Shown piece by piece: positions 9,732 through 18,357 of a stretch of 64,000 nt of DNA (position 1 is its first letter; each line of letters begins with the position of its first letter). Under the pieces are notes generated by a model. That model was given only the letters and a program-made list of their open reading frames with translations. It did no database searches and was not told where the DNA came from. A program made the translations under genes and the position numbers. Origin of the DNA: an uncultured Bifidobacterium sp. (lineage in GTDB: Bacteria > Actinomycetota > Actinomycetes > Actinomycetales > Bifidobacteriaceae); NCBI RefSeq assembly GCF_959020145.1, contig NZ_CAUEQY010000004.1:43738-107737 (forward strand), written 5' to 3'.

Positions 9732-10373
9732 CTATTCTTCCAATTCCGGTTCCTGCGATTTGCTGCCGCCTGGCGCGTAGTCGGCGAGGTCGAGCACACG
9801 GTCGCAGGCGTCGCGGGTGTCGGGATCGTGTGTGGCCACGAGCACGATCATGCCTTGGCCGGAAAGGTTGTTCAGCACATGGCTGACGGAATGCGCGGTG
9901 CGCGTATCCAATTGAGCGGTCGGCTCGTCCACGAGCAGCATGTCGGGTTTGGAGCAGACGGCGCGTGCCAGCATGAGACGTTGCGCCTCGCCGCCGGAGA
10001 GGTCGGAGAACCGGCGGTCGGCCGCGTATTCGAGGTCGAACAGCCCCATGGCTTCCAAGGCTTTGAGCTCCGCTTCCTTGCGCCGCATGCCTTTGGCGAG
10101 CAGCGGGAACACCACGTGGTCGAGCGCGGTGCGTTCCGCCACACCGTACGGGTTTTGAAACACCCATCCCACACGGTTCACGCCTTCACGGGTTACGGTT
10201 CCGGCATATGGTTTCTCCCAACCGGCGAGAATCGACAGCAATGTCGATTTACCACAACCGGATGGTCCGCATACCGCGATGGTGGAGCCAGGTTCCGCCA
10301 CGAAATCAAGATGCTCGAACAGCAGGTCTGTCCCCGGGAACCGGTGGGCCAGCCCTTCCACAACCACTCGCAT
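9732..10373 (-). CDS. ABC transporter ATP-binding protein (LolD/MacB type)
   Basis: A 213-residue ATPase with all hallmarks: Walker A GPSGCGKST (near residue 36), Q-loop VFQNPYG, signature LSGGEAQRL (near 125), Walker B LLVDEPT and the H-loop ATHD. It belongs to the short MacB/SalX-type cluster that works with FtsX-like permeases. The ATG at 10373 is five bases after AAGGGG; an upstream ATG at 10391 has no good ribosome site. Middle gene of the operon lipoprotein-ATPase-anchored protein-permease. Confidence 0.9.
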   Translation of the reverse strand: MRVVVEGLAHRFPGTDLLFEHLDFVAEPGSTIAVCGPSGCGKSTLLSILAGWEKPYAGTVTREGVNRVGWVFQNPYGVAERTALDHVVFPLLAKGMRRKEAELKALEAMGLFDLEYAADRRFSDLSGGEAQRLMLARAVCSKPDMLLVDEPTAQLDTRTAHSVSHVLNNLSGQGMIVLVATHDPDTRDACDRVLDLADYAPGGSKSQEPELEE

Positions 10374-10395
10374 ATGAGCCCCTTCGCGCATCAGA

Positions 10396-11106
10396 CTACT
10401 TCAGCGGATACCAGACCGTCTCATCCGAGGCGGTCACGTTCACTCCGGCCGTCACCAAGCAGGTCAGCGCCTTCCTGTTATCGCGCAGTCCTGCGCTTTC
10501 TCCGGATTCCAAATCCTTCTCCAGCTTATCGGCGGTGTAGTCTTTGGGCTTTATGCCTTCCTTGCGCAGACAGTCGGCCGCCACCTCCTTGTCATTGAGC
10601 AGCAGCTTCGGATTGCCCAACTGGAGCCTGTACACGGTGTTGATATCCGTGACATGCAGCATACTGCAGGATGTCAGATCGTCATTGAGTTTGCGGATCG
10701 CCTCTTTGCTGGCACCATCGGTGTTGTACGAGGGCAGAGCGTAAATGCCGTTGTCGTACTTGTCGAACGTCGGCTCGGCATAGCCTTTGTCTATGATGCA
10801 CTGCTTGTAATCCGCCCATGCGCGTTCGTAGTCGGCCTGACTCACCTTTCCGCCCGAAGCGGCCTTCTCCAGTGCAGACTTCTGCTGATCGGATATTTTG
10901 CCGCCGTCGGAATCCAACAACGATCGCGCATAATCCTTCAGCGACGACGCGATTCGTTCACCCTGTTGCGATGATTGACCCTGCTGGGATTGACGCTCCC
11001 GTCGCGAGCTTTCTTTCAGTGCCCCGCAGCCCGTGCAGCCGACAAGCAAAGCGAGACAGCATATGACGGCAATAGCTTTGCCACGCATGCCCGTTTTCCT
11101 CGACAT
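10396..11106 (-). CDS. Lipoprotein, paralogue of the 12970-13710 lipoprotein
   Basis: An exported lipoprotein of about 236 residues with a signal sequence ending in the lipobox LLVGC, followed by a serine/glutamine-rich linker. Its core aligns by eye with the lipoprotein at 12970-13710: shared blocks include SQADYERAWADYKQC versus SKPDYELAWSNYKQC, YRLQLGNP versus YQMQIGNP, and the C-terminal W-x-PL ending. No named family recognised. It leads the ABC operon, so it may be an accessory or immunity lipoprotein (inference). Three in-frame ATGs are possible; the one at 11106 is best spaced from AGGGGG. Confidence 0.65.
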   Translation of the reverse strand: MSRKTGMRGKAIAVICCLALLVGCTGCGALKESSRRERQSQQGQSSQQGERIASSLKDYARSLLDSDGGKISDQQKSALEKAASGGKVSQADYERAWADYKQCIIDKGYAEPTFDKYDNGIYALPSYNTDGASKEAIRKLNDDLTSCSMLHVTDINTVYRLQLGNPKLLLNDKEVAADCLRKEGIKPKDYTADKLEKDLESGESAGLRDNRKALTCLVTAGVNVTASDETVWYPLK

Positions 11107-11290
11107 CGTCATCAGCCCCCTCACAAACGACGCAGCCGTCAGGCCGCCATGGCCCGCTTTACCCCTATTCTATACCCCCAAGACCTGCCGTCACGCGCGG
11201 CATACCCAATATGGGTATGTGGAACCAGGTGTTCCCCAGCATCATCCACCGGCTCGTTGCATTTACCCCGTTCTCCGCGCCGGAAAGCCA

Positions 11291-11796
11291 TCAGTCAAAC
11301 GGAATGCGCGCGTGGAACATCCATATGCCGTTCTCGCAATCGGTGGAAAGACTTCCTCCGATATGCTCGATTTCAGCCGCGAACTGTCTGAGACCATGGC
11401 CACCGGGCAGGCTGCCGGAATGCCGGGCACCCATATCATTCACTTCGGTGATTTCCAAGGAATGCGCCTTTACCAGAACCGACACCTCGTACTTGCCTCC
11501 GGAAGGCGCATGACGCGAAACGTTCGCGTACACCTCGCCAATCAACCGGCCGATCACATCCTTATGATAGGCATACGGACGCGCGCACGGGACCAGAAAT
11601 AGGCGAGACCGGTCAGCATAATCTGCATGACGGTAAACATCAATGCCATTGGCGAACCGGGGTAACACACCGCCTCATAGACCATCAGAAGTTCGCACGT
11701 CATGATGGCCGCAAGACGGAACGGATGTTTGATTCGCGGCATATCCGGCCACCGGAGCTCTTTGTTCTTTCCGGTCATGTCAGCGCTCGTTCCCAT
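11291..11796 (-). pseudogene. Sensor histidine kinase remnant (internal deletion plus frameshift)
   Basis: Two out-of-frame pieces of one histidine kinase. The 5' piece (11796-11554) codes for a membrane segment with hydrophobic stretches about residues 30-45 and 48-68. The 3' piece (from about 11600 to 11291) codes for a HATPase domain with an N-box (EVYANVSRHAP), a G1-like NDMG and a G2-like GHGLRQF, ending in FHARIPFD. The dimerisation/phosphoacceptor region that should lie between is absent. The 5' piece overlaps the response regulator stop, as in an intact kinase operon. Could be a sequencing error only for the frameshift, not for the missing domain. Confidence 0.65.
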
Positions 11797-12436
11797 GTTT
11801 CAACCATGTGATGATGGCTTGCCGTTGCGTACGGCAGTTCAGTCGTTTGACGATGTTCTGCATGTGCTTGCGCACAGTGGCGATGGATATGCCGAGTCGT
11901 TCGGCTATCTCTCCATCCGTCAGATATTCGTTCGCGCACAGGTTCATGATGGTTTCTTGCGTGTTGGTGAGCGTGGACTCCGCTCGAGCATCGCATTTCA
12001 GCCTCGCGTAAGCCGCCATCGGAGTTTCAAAACCGGGCAGGAAACATCCTGAAAGGACACGGGAGACGGCTTGTTCGAGCTGTGTCTCGTCACCTTTACC
12101 GACAAGCCCTTGCGCGCCAGCCGCCGCCAGCGGCACGCGATACCGGTTCAGACTGAAGCTGGTCATGCCGAGAATCGGCGTGGAACAGTCTGTCAGCCGC
12201 ATGCGACGGCAGACTTCCGGGCCTTGCATACCTTCCAACGACATATCAAGCAGCACAAGAGCATATTGGTCGGCATTTGATGCAAACAATTCCAAAGCCT
12301 CAACTCCGCTGGTAGCCGAATCGACGATACCCACCGCCGGAAGAATCCGCTTGAATAGGTCGGCCAGCGCTTCGATGACGATTTTGTCATCGTCAACAAG
12401 CAATATCTTCGGACCACCAACCGTTTTCCCCGTCAT
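11780..12436 (-). CDS. Response regulator, NarL/LuxR family
   Basis: A 218-residue two-component DNA-binding regulator. The receiver domain (about residues 8-125) has the acidic pair LLVDDDK and the phosphoacceptor aspartate in VLLDMSLEG. The C-terminal LuxR-type HTH (about residues 150-215) includes EIAERLGISIATVRKHMQNI. The ATG at 12436 follows AAGGAG by nine bases and is preferred over an upstream in-frame ATG. Its cognate kinase downstream is broken, leaving the regulator orphaned or served by another kinase. Probably controls the divergent peptide gene (inference). Confidence 0.9.
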   Translation of the reverse strand: MTGKTVGGPKILLVDDDKIVIEALADLFKRILPAVGIVDSATSGVEALELFASNADQYALVLLDMSLEGMQGPEVCRRMRLTDCSTPILGMTSFSLNRYRVPLAAAGAQGLVGKGDETQLEQAVSRVLSGCFLPGFETPMAAYARLKCDARAESTLTNTQETIMNLCANEYLTDGEIAERLGISIATVRKHMQNIVKRLNCRTQRQAIITWLKHGNER

Positions 12437-12507
12437 GGTACAACGCTCCTTCCCCCGGGAAACATCCCCCTGCCGCAATACAATACATCATTTCATCACC
12501 ACCCCTT

Positions 12508-12556
12508 ACTCATATTGAGTAGATCGTTCGCAATAACCCCGTAAAACAACTCATAT
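12508..12556. promoter_or_regulatory. Candidate operator pair between response regulator and secreted-peptide genes
   Basis: ACTCATATTGAGT (12508-12520) is a 5-3-5 perfect palindrome, and its half ACTCATAT recurs at 12549-12556, 41 bp apart (about four helical turns). Both lie in the divergent intergenic region between the LuxR-type regulator and the exported peptide, the expected place for the regulator to bind. No clear -10/-35 pair was assigned. Confidence 0.35.
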
Positions 12557-12607
12557 CATATGAATCACCGGGCCAAGGCAGTTCGATATGATGATGAAAG
12601 GTGGACG

Positions 12608-12955
12608 ATGATGTCCTGGATGAAACACAATAAATTAGCGAAAACAATTGCCGCATCAATAGCAGCTGTCGGAATATGCTTCGGCGCCACTGCCGTGGCG
12701 AGTGCTGCATGTCGGTACCCTGTCACCAGTGGCTCATATAGCGAAGGCCCTTATCATGTTGAATGGAGTGTGCAACCGACAAGTTCATATGTAAGGACTC
12801 AAACCGATTACCATAACCAATATTGCTACGCACAGCAAGATAGGACGCAACATTCGCAGACAAGCAGAGCGCTCGCTAAGCAACATTGCTCCGCCTCAGT
12901 CAGCGGAGGCTCTTCATTGACTCAAAATGATTATGTTGAATATTATCAGTATTAG
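12608..12955 (+). CDS. Small secreted peptide, lactococcin-972-like
   Basis: A 115-residue precursor with a clear signal peptide: basic N-terminus (KHNKLAK), a hydrophobic core (about residues 12-28) and an AxA site (VASA-ACRY). The mature part of about 84 residues is polar and rich in Ser, Tyr, His and Gln, with three cysteines. It ends in VEYYQY, like the aromatic C-termini of lactococcin-972 family bacteriocins. The ATG at 12608 follows GAAAGG. It sits between a response regulator and a lipoprotein gene, near an ABC exporter block. The family call rests on overall pattern, not on a strict motif. Confidence 0.5.
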   Translation: MMSWMKHNKLAKTIAASIAAVGICFGATAVASAACRYPVTSGSYSEGPYHVEWSVQPTSSYVRTQTDYHNQYCYAQQDRTQHSQTSRALAKQHCSASVSGGSSLTQNDYVEYYQY

Positions 12956-12969
12956 GAAGCTCGATCACC

Positions 12970-13710
12970 ATGCGGAATGGAATAGTCCATGTGTTGAGAA
13001 ACATCACCACATGCTTGGTAGGCATAACTCTTATCGGCTGCGCGGGCTGTGGGGTGGCTGTCGACCAGCAGGATACGAAACAGCCGACCGGAAGTGTCGG
13101 CAGCGACACATCCAAAGCCAAAATCGCGAATTCGATACCGGATTACATCGATTTCCTTCTTGATTTGGACGCCAAACCCGATACCAAATATCCCATGAGT
13201 GACGCACAGAAAACGATTCTGAAACGTTCCAGGAAGTCGGGAAGCGTGTCGAAACCGGATTACGAACTCGCCTGGTCGAATTACAAGCAGTGCGTGACCG
13301 GCTATGGGTATACGACACCTGTGCTCAAGCAGTTCTCCAATGGCCTGTACATGATCGCCATGCGCGACACGACAGGCATGAGCGACCAGCAGCGCAGGAA
13401 GTTCAACGAGGATGAGAACAAATGCTATAACACTGAAGTCATTGCGGTGACCGGCGTGTACCAGATGCAGATCGGCAATCCCGGCATGCTTTCCGATGGC
13501 GACCAGGCCATGGTCGATTGCCTGCATAAGGCCGGTATCGTGCCGAAAAACTACGACAAGGAAGCGTACAAGAAGGATTTGGACGCGCACGCCAAAAACC
13601 AGCCCACCACTGTGGATTTCTCGAATGCCGAAATGCAGAGCTGCTGGGTGGCGAACGGCGCGTCGTTCGGGGACGTCAATGACACCGATCAGTGGAAGCC
13701 GCTCGGCTGA
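12970..13710 (+). CDS. Lipoprotein, paralogue of the 10396-11106 lipoprotein
   Basis: A 246-residue exported lipoprotein whose signal sequence ends in the lipobox TLIGC, followed by a Gly/Ser/Thr-rich linker. It shares several blocks with the lipoprotein of the ABC operon (DYELAWSNYKQC, YQMQIGNP, MVDCLHKAGIVPKNY), so the two arose by duplication. It starts 15 bases after the secreted peptide gene with AGGA upstream and is probably co-transcribed with it. Placement directly after a bacteriocin-like gene suggests an immunity function, which is inference only. Confidence 0.65.
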   Translation: MRNGIVHVLRNITTCLVGITLIGCAGCGVAVDQQDTKQPTGSVGSDTSKAKIANSIPDYIDFLLDLDAKPDTKYPMSDAQKTILKRSRKSGSVSKPDYELAWSNYKQCVTGYGYTTPVLKQFSNGLYMIAMRDTTGMSDQQRRKFNEDENKCYNTEVIAVTGVYQMQIGNPGMLSDGDQAMVDCLHKAGIVPKNYDKEAYKKDLDAHAKNQPTTVDFSNAEMQSCWVANGASFGDVNDTDQWKPLG

Positions 13711-13725
13711 CCACCGTGTTCCCCG

Positions 13726-14931
13726 TCATATATCAGCATAGAAGTCTCGTTCCTGCGCGACGAACGGGCGCAGGAACGTGGTGATGGCGATGGCGCATAC
13801 CAGGAACAGCGCGCCGACGGGGCCGAGCCACATCAGTCCGAAATGGCCGTTGATTAGACCTCCGACCGCGGAACCGATCGCGATGCCGATGTTGAACGAC
13901 ATGGAGTTGAGCGACGCGGCCAGGTTCAACGATCCGGGATGCGACTGCGAGGCGACGTCCATATACAGCACTTGGGACGCGGAATTTTGCAGGTACATGA
14001 ACATGCCGAGCACCACCAGCAGCAGCGCGCCGTATACCGGTACCCAATGCGCCACGACAAGCGACGCCATGAGCACCGCATGGGCGCAGTAGATGGGACG
14101 GATGTGCGTCAGCGGCTCCACTCCCCTGCCCCGGTCCGCGAGCTTGCCGCCATACAGGTTGCTCCACAGGCAGGCCGCGCCGAAGATCACCAGTCCGACA
14201 CTCAAGTACTGTTCAGGCACATGCACTTCATCGCGCATGATCGGAGTCAGGTATGTGTAGAACACGTAGCTGGCGGCCGCGCCGCACACCACGTCGAGCA
14301 CGCCCAACTGGATGCGGCGGTCGAAGAACAGGCGGAACTGCGGCAGGAATCCGATCTTCACGATGTGGCTGTTGCGCGGCAGCACCATGACCATGCCGAT
14401 GATGAGAACGATGGTGAGCACATTGATCATATGGAACGCCCAACGCCAACCGAACGTGTTGGCCACCCATGTGCCGACCGGCACGCCCACCACGGATGCG
14501 ATGGAGAAGCCGGAGAACACCCATGCGATGAATTTCGTACGGAATCTGTCCGTTGTCACATCGGGCGCGTACGTCATAGCCACAGCCACCAACGTTCCGG
14601 ATACCAAGGCGATCATGATGCGCGCCACCACCAGAACCGCGTAGTTGGGCGCGAACGCGCATAGGATGTTGCCTGCGAGGAATATGCCGATCAGCGTCAG
14701 ATGCGTAGCGAATCGCGGGAACCGTGCCGACAGCGCGGATCCGAGCGGGGTGACGGGCGCATACACGAAGGCGAACAGGGACACCAGATTGCCGACCGTC
14801 ACCTCCGATATCTTCAGATCGGCTGCGATGTCGGGCAGGATGCCCACCACGATGAATTCACTCATGCCAAGCATGAAACTCGAGGCGATCAGGATAAGCA
14901 CCGGAAGATTGAAGAACCGTTCCTTTGCCAT
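13726..14931 (-). CDS. MFS transporter, DHA1 (AraJ/Bcr-like) family
   Basis: About 401 residues with twelve predicted hydrophobic segments, the usual size of a drug:H+ antiporter-1 family exporter in the plasma membrane. N-terminal helix 1 carries SSFMLGMSEFIVVGILPDI, a typical DHA1 start, and the loop 2-3 region has PLGSALSARFPR in place of the canonical motif A. The ATG at 14931 is preceded by GGAAGGGAGA, so the earlier in-frame start at 14949 is rejected. Substrate unknown; relatives export sugars or drugs. It converges with the lipoprotein gene 15 bp away. Confidence 0.85.
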   Translation of the reverse strand: MAKERFFNLPVLILIASSFMLGMSEFIVVGILPDIAADLKISEVTVGNLVSLFAFVYAPVTPLGSALSARFPRFATHLTLIGIFLAGNILCAFAPNYAVLVVARIMIALVSGTLVAVAMTYAPDVTTDRFRTKFIAWVFSGFSIASVVGVPVGTWVANTFGWRWAFHMINVLTIVLIIGMVMVLPRNSHIVKIGFLPQFRLFFDRRIQLGVLDVVCGAAASYVFYTYLTPIMRDEVHVPEQYLSVGLVIFGAACLWSNLYGGKLADRGRGVEPLTHIRPIYCAHAVLMASLVVAHWVPVYGALLLVVLGMFMYLQNSASQVLYMDVASQSHPGSLNLAASLNSMSFNIGIAIGSAVGGLINGHFGLMWLGPVGALFLVCAIAITTFLRPFVAQERDFYADI

Positions 14932-15022
14932 GCCGCATCTCCCTTCCACACCGGGACATCAATCGATTGACGTAACCAATCCGAGGCAACATTATGCCAT
15001 GCGCGATACAATATGACGCACG

Positions 15023-15949
15023 ATGACACGCAAGACGAACAGCACGCGCAAAGCACGGAAAACCCGCAATCGCAAGCCCCTCAATCTCAAGAATCTCCGC
15101 ACCATGTGGCGGAAGGCGAATCCCATCGCACGCATCGGCATGGTCGCCACCGCGACCGTGGCAGCGATCGCGGCGATCGCCATCATCGTGGGGGCGGTGC
15201 GCTTCATCGGCTGGCGCGTGCAGGTGAACGAGGCGCTCACCGCGCAAAGCCAGTCGCAGTCGCAATACGACTTCAATCCCGGCAACATCATTTCCGACGG
15301 CACGTTCTTCAACGGCAATGCGTTGAGCGAGCAGCAGGTCAGCACCATCATCGAACAGCAGGGCGTGGCCTGCAGTGGCGAACGATGCCTGAAGTCCATG
15401 ACGTTCAGCACCGAATCGCAGTCCGCGGACGAATATTGCCAGGCTTATGATGGTGGCCCGAACGAAAGCGCGGCGGCGATTGTCTACAAGGCGGGCAAGG
15501 CATGCGGCATCAGCCAGAAGGTGCTGCTCACCGTGTTGCAAAAGGAGCAGCATCTGCTCACGGCCACCAATCCAAACGATTTCCAATTCAAAGCGGCGAT
15601 GGGCCTGAGCTGCCCGGATGATGCGAACTGCGACCCCACCTATGCCGGCTTCTTCAAACAGGTGTACGGCGCGGCCAAACGGTACCAGTACTATCTTCGG
15701 CACGAGGGACGCTACGGCTACCATGCCGGACGGCTCAATTACATCCAGTACAATCCAAATGCCAGCTGCGGCGGCAGCAACGTGTACATCGAGAACCGAG
15801 CGACCGCGCTGCTGTACATATACACCCCGTATCAGCCGAATGCCGCGGCGCTCGAAGCGGGGGCCGGTGAAGGCGATTCCTGCTCGTCATACGGCAACCG
15901 CAATTTCGCGATTATCTACCATTCGATGTTCGGCAGCCCGCGAGGCTGA
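15023..15949 (+). CDS. Membrane-anchored exported protein, hemagglutinin-like actinobacterial family
   Basis: A 308-residue protein with a very basic cytoplasmic N-terminus (about 36 residues), a transmembrane helix (about 39-62) and an extracellular domain. The latter contains KVLLTVLQKEQHLL and ends in CSSYGNRNFAIIYHSMFGSP, a C-terminus shared by many exported actinobacterial proteins annotated as hemagglutinin-like. The QKEQ and YQYYL patterns resemble lysozyme-like glucosaminidase folds, so a cell-wall role is plausible but not shown. Five cysteines or more in the outer domain suggest disulfides. Followed by a strong hairpin terminator. Confidence 0.6.
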   Translation: MTRKTNSTRKARKTRNRKPLNLKNLRTMWRKANPIARIGMVATATVAAIAAIAIIVGAVRFIGWRVQVNEALTAQSQSQSQYDFNPGNIISDGTFFNGNALSEQQVSTIIEQQGVACSGERCLKSMTFSTESQSADEYCQAYDGGPNESAAAIVYKAGKACGISQKVLLTVLQKEQHLLTATNPNDFQFKAAMGLSCPDDANCDPTYAGFFKQVYGAAKRYQYYLRHEGRYGYHAGRLNYIQYNPNASCGGSNVYIENRATALLYIYTPYQPNAAALEAGAGEGDSCSSYGNRNFAIIYHSMFGSPRG

Positions 15950-16042
15950 TGCATCCCAATGAGGATATGCCGTTCGAGCATATCCTCGACCAGTCCGACA
16001 CCGATTCCCCGTGGCCTTTCCGCCATAGACGTGTGCGAAACG

Positions 16043-16090
16043 CACGAGCAAGGCCGCCGCCCGGTTTATGTTCCGGACGGCGGCCTCGTG
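16043..16090 (+). terminator. Strong GC-rich hairpin, probably bidirectional
   Basis: Arms 16051-16064 and 16073-16086 pair over 14 positions with a single mismatch, with an outer CACGAG/CTCGTG extension. A T-run (GTTTTTTCT) follows about ten bases later on the plus strand. It lies between the convergent exported-protein gene and glnA and may serve both. Confidence 0.6.
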
Positions 16091-16120
16091 TATGACGTTT
16101 TTTCTATCGATGGTCCGCGA

Positions 16121-17458
16121 TCACAGCTTCGGCAGATACTTCTTCAGCTCGAACGGGGTGACCTGCTTGCGGTACTCATCCCATTCCTGATGCTTGTTGC
16201 GCAGGAAGTATTCGAACGCATGCTCGCCGAGCACATCCGCCACGAAGTCGGATTTCTCCATGATCTTCAGAGCCTCGTCAAGCGATTCCGGCAGCGGCTG
16301 GATGCCCATGGCCTGGCGTTCGGCGTCGGTGAGCTCCCACACGTCGTCACTGGTCGGCTCCCCCAGCTGCATCTGCTTATCGATGCCATCGAGTCCGGCG
16401 GCCAGCAGCACGGAGTATGCGAGGTACGGATTGGCGACCGGGTCCAACGCGCGGAATTCCATACGGGCGGAGTTGCCCTTACCTGGCTTGTACTGCGGGA
16501 TGCGCAGCAACGCGGAACGGTTGTTATGGCCCCAGCAGATGTAGCTCGGCGCCTCGGCACCGCCCCACAGCCTCTTGTAGGAGTTGACGTACTGGTCGGT
16601 GACCGCGCAGATCTCGGCCGCGTGGTACAGGATGCCGGCGGCAAACTGACGTGCGGTGACGGACATGTTGAATTCCTGCCCGGCCTCGTAGAACGCGTTG
16701 GCGTCACCTTCGAACAGGCTCAAATGCGTGTGCATGCCAGAGCCCGGAGCGTCGGCGAGAGGCTTCGGCATGAAGCTGGCATGGATGCCTCGCTCCAGCG
16801 AAATCTCCTTGACGACAGTGCGGAAGGTCATGATGTTGTCGGCCGTGGTGAGCGCGTCCGCATATCGCAGATCGATCTCGTTCTGGCCTGGCCCCGCCTC
16901 GTGGTGCGAGTACTCCACCGAGATGCCCATCTGCTCGAGCATGTTGACGGTGGCGCGGCGGAAGTCCATGCCGGGGCTGCGCGGCACATGGTCGAAGTAG
17001 CCGCCCTCATCGATCGGCTTCGGAGTCTGCGCCCAGTCATCCTGCTTTTCAAACAGATAGAATTCAATCTCCGGATGCACGTAGAAGGTGAAACCCTTCT
17101 CCTTGGCCTTGGCCAGCGCTTGCTTGAGCACGTGGCGCGGGTCACCCAACGATGGCTCGCCATCGGGGGTGAGCACGTCGCAGAACATGCGCGCGGTGCC
17201 CTGAGGACCACCTCTCCAGGGAAGAATCTGGAACGTCGACGGATCGGGTTTGACGATCATGTCGTCTTCGGACACGCGGGTAAGGCCTTCCACGGCGGAA
17301 CCGTCGAATCCGAGCCCTTCCTCGAATGCGGCTTCCAGTTCCGCCGGCGCGATGGCCACGGACTTCAGTGTTCCCAACACATCCGTGAACCATAGACGAA
17401 TGAAGCGCACGTCGCGTTCCTCGACCGTGCGCAAAGCAAACTCTTGCTGTTTATCCAT
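16121..17458 (-). CDS. glnA: Glutamine synthetase, GlnA2-like type I
   Basis: ATP-dependent ligation of ammonia to glutamate (or a glutamyl substrate). The 445-residue protein follows mycobacterial GlnA2 along its length: N-terminal MDKQQEFALRTVEERDVRF, the metal/ATP segments HPEIEFYLFEK and SHHEAGPGQNEIDLR, and the NPYLAYSVLLAAGL block. The start at 17458 is chosen because GlnA2 homologues begin exactly there; an ATG 24 bases upstream is in frame. Sits 60 bp downstream of priA on the same strand, so it may be the last gene of the histidine operon or have its own promoter. Confidence 0.92.
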   Translation of the reverse strand: MDKQQEFALRTVEERDVRFIRLWFTDVLGTLKSVAIAPAELEAAFEEGLGFDGSAVEGLTRVSEDDMIVKPDPSTFQILPWRGGPQGTARMFCDVLTPDGEPSLGDPRHVLKQALAKAKEKGFTFYVHPEIEFYLFEKQDDWAQTPKPIDEGGYFDHVPRSPGMDFRRATVNMLEQMGISVEYSHHEAGPGQNEIDLRYADALTTADNIMTFRTVVKEISLERGIHASFMPKPLADAPGSGMHTHLSLFEGDANAFYEAGQEFNMSVTARQFAAGILYHAAEICAVTDQYVNSYKRLWGGAEAPSYICWGHNNRSALLRIPQYKPGKGNSARMEFRALDPVANPYLAYSVLLAAGLDGIDKQMQLGEPTSDDVWELTDAERQAMGIQPLPESLDEALKIMEKSDFVADVLGEHAFEYFLRNKHQEWDEYRKQVTPFELKKYLPKL

Positions 17459-17520
17459 AGTGTCCAATCGTTCCATGCGCATGTTACGAACGTCGTTAAC
17501 ACATGCCGTGTCGCGACATG

Positions 17521-18246
17521 TCAGCGTGCGACTTCGAGGGCTTCCTCCAACGTGAAGGCGCGCGCGTACAGCGATTTGCCGAGAATCGCGGCGTCCACGC
17601 CCAGTTCGGCGAGCTCCTTGATGTTGCGCAGGTCGTCGAGCTTGGAGATGCCACCGGATGCGGTGACCTTCGCGTCGGTGCGGGACGCCACTTCGCGCAG
17701 CAGCTCGATGTTCGGGCCGCTCATCATGCCGTCGCGTGCCACGTCGGTGACCACGTAACGGGAGCAGCCGACGGAGTCGAGGAACTTCATGGTCTCGAAC
17801 AGGTCGCCACCTTCCTTCACCCAGCCGCGGGCCGCGAGGGTGTGGCCGCGCACGTCAAGGCCGACGGCCACGCGGTCGCCGTACTTCTTGATGACGGAAG
17901 CGGTCCAGTCGGGGTTCTCCAGAGCCGCGGTGCCGATGTTCACGCGGACCGCGCCGGCTTCGAGCGCCGCGTCGAGCGAGGCGTCGTCGCGCACGCCGCC
18001 GGACATTTCGATGTTGACCTTGTCGCCCAGTTCCTTGACGATGGCGCGCAGCTGGTCACGGTTGTTGCCGGTGCCGAATGCGGCGTCGAGATCGACGAGG
18101 TGGATCCATTCCGCACCCGATTCCACCCACGTGCGGGCGGCTTCCAGCGGGGAGCCGTAGTCGGTTTCGGAGCCGGATTCGCCTTGGCGCAGGCGCACGG
18201 CCTTGCCATCACGGACGTCGACGGCGGGAAGCAGCGTCAAAGACAT
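17521..18246 (-). CDS. priA: Phosphoribosyl isomerase (HisA/PriA)
   Basis: A 241-residue (beta/alpha)8 enzyme that isomerises ProFAR to PRFAR in histidine synthesis and, in actinobacteria, also PRA to CdRP in tryptophan synthesis. The N-terminal LLPAVDVRDGKAVRLRQGE and the phosphate-binding motifs SGGVRDD, ASGGISKLDDL and ILGKSLYAR are all present. Catalytic aspartates are the AVD near residue 10 and TDVARDG near residue 170. Lies downstream of hisH. Whether it really has TrpF activity needs assay or the presence/absence of a separate trpF, which this window cannot show. Confidence 0.93.
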   Translation of the reverse strand: MSLTLLPAVDVRDGKAVRLRQGESGSETDYGSPLEAARTWVESGAEWIHLVDLDAAFGTGNNRDQLRAIVKELGDKVNIEMSGGVRDDASLDAALEAGAVRVNIGTAALENPDWTASVIKKYGDRVAVGLDVRGHTLAARGWVKEGGDLFETMKFLDSVGCSRYVVTDVARDGMMSGPNIELLREVASRTDAKVTASGGISKLDDLRNIKELAELGVDAAILGKSLYARAFTLEEALEVAR

Positions 18247-18357
18247 GTCATACCTTTCGTTGCGTTGAACGGTTTTCGGCCGTTCAACGGATCTTGCGAT
18301 TACCGATTTGAATTTACGATTTTGCGATTGTTGCGATTGCCTTGCGCGAATCCGCGT

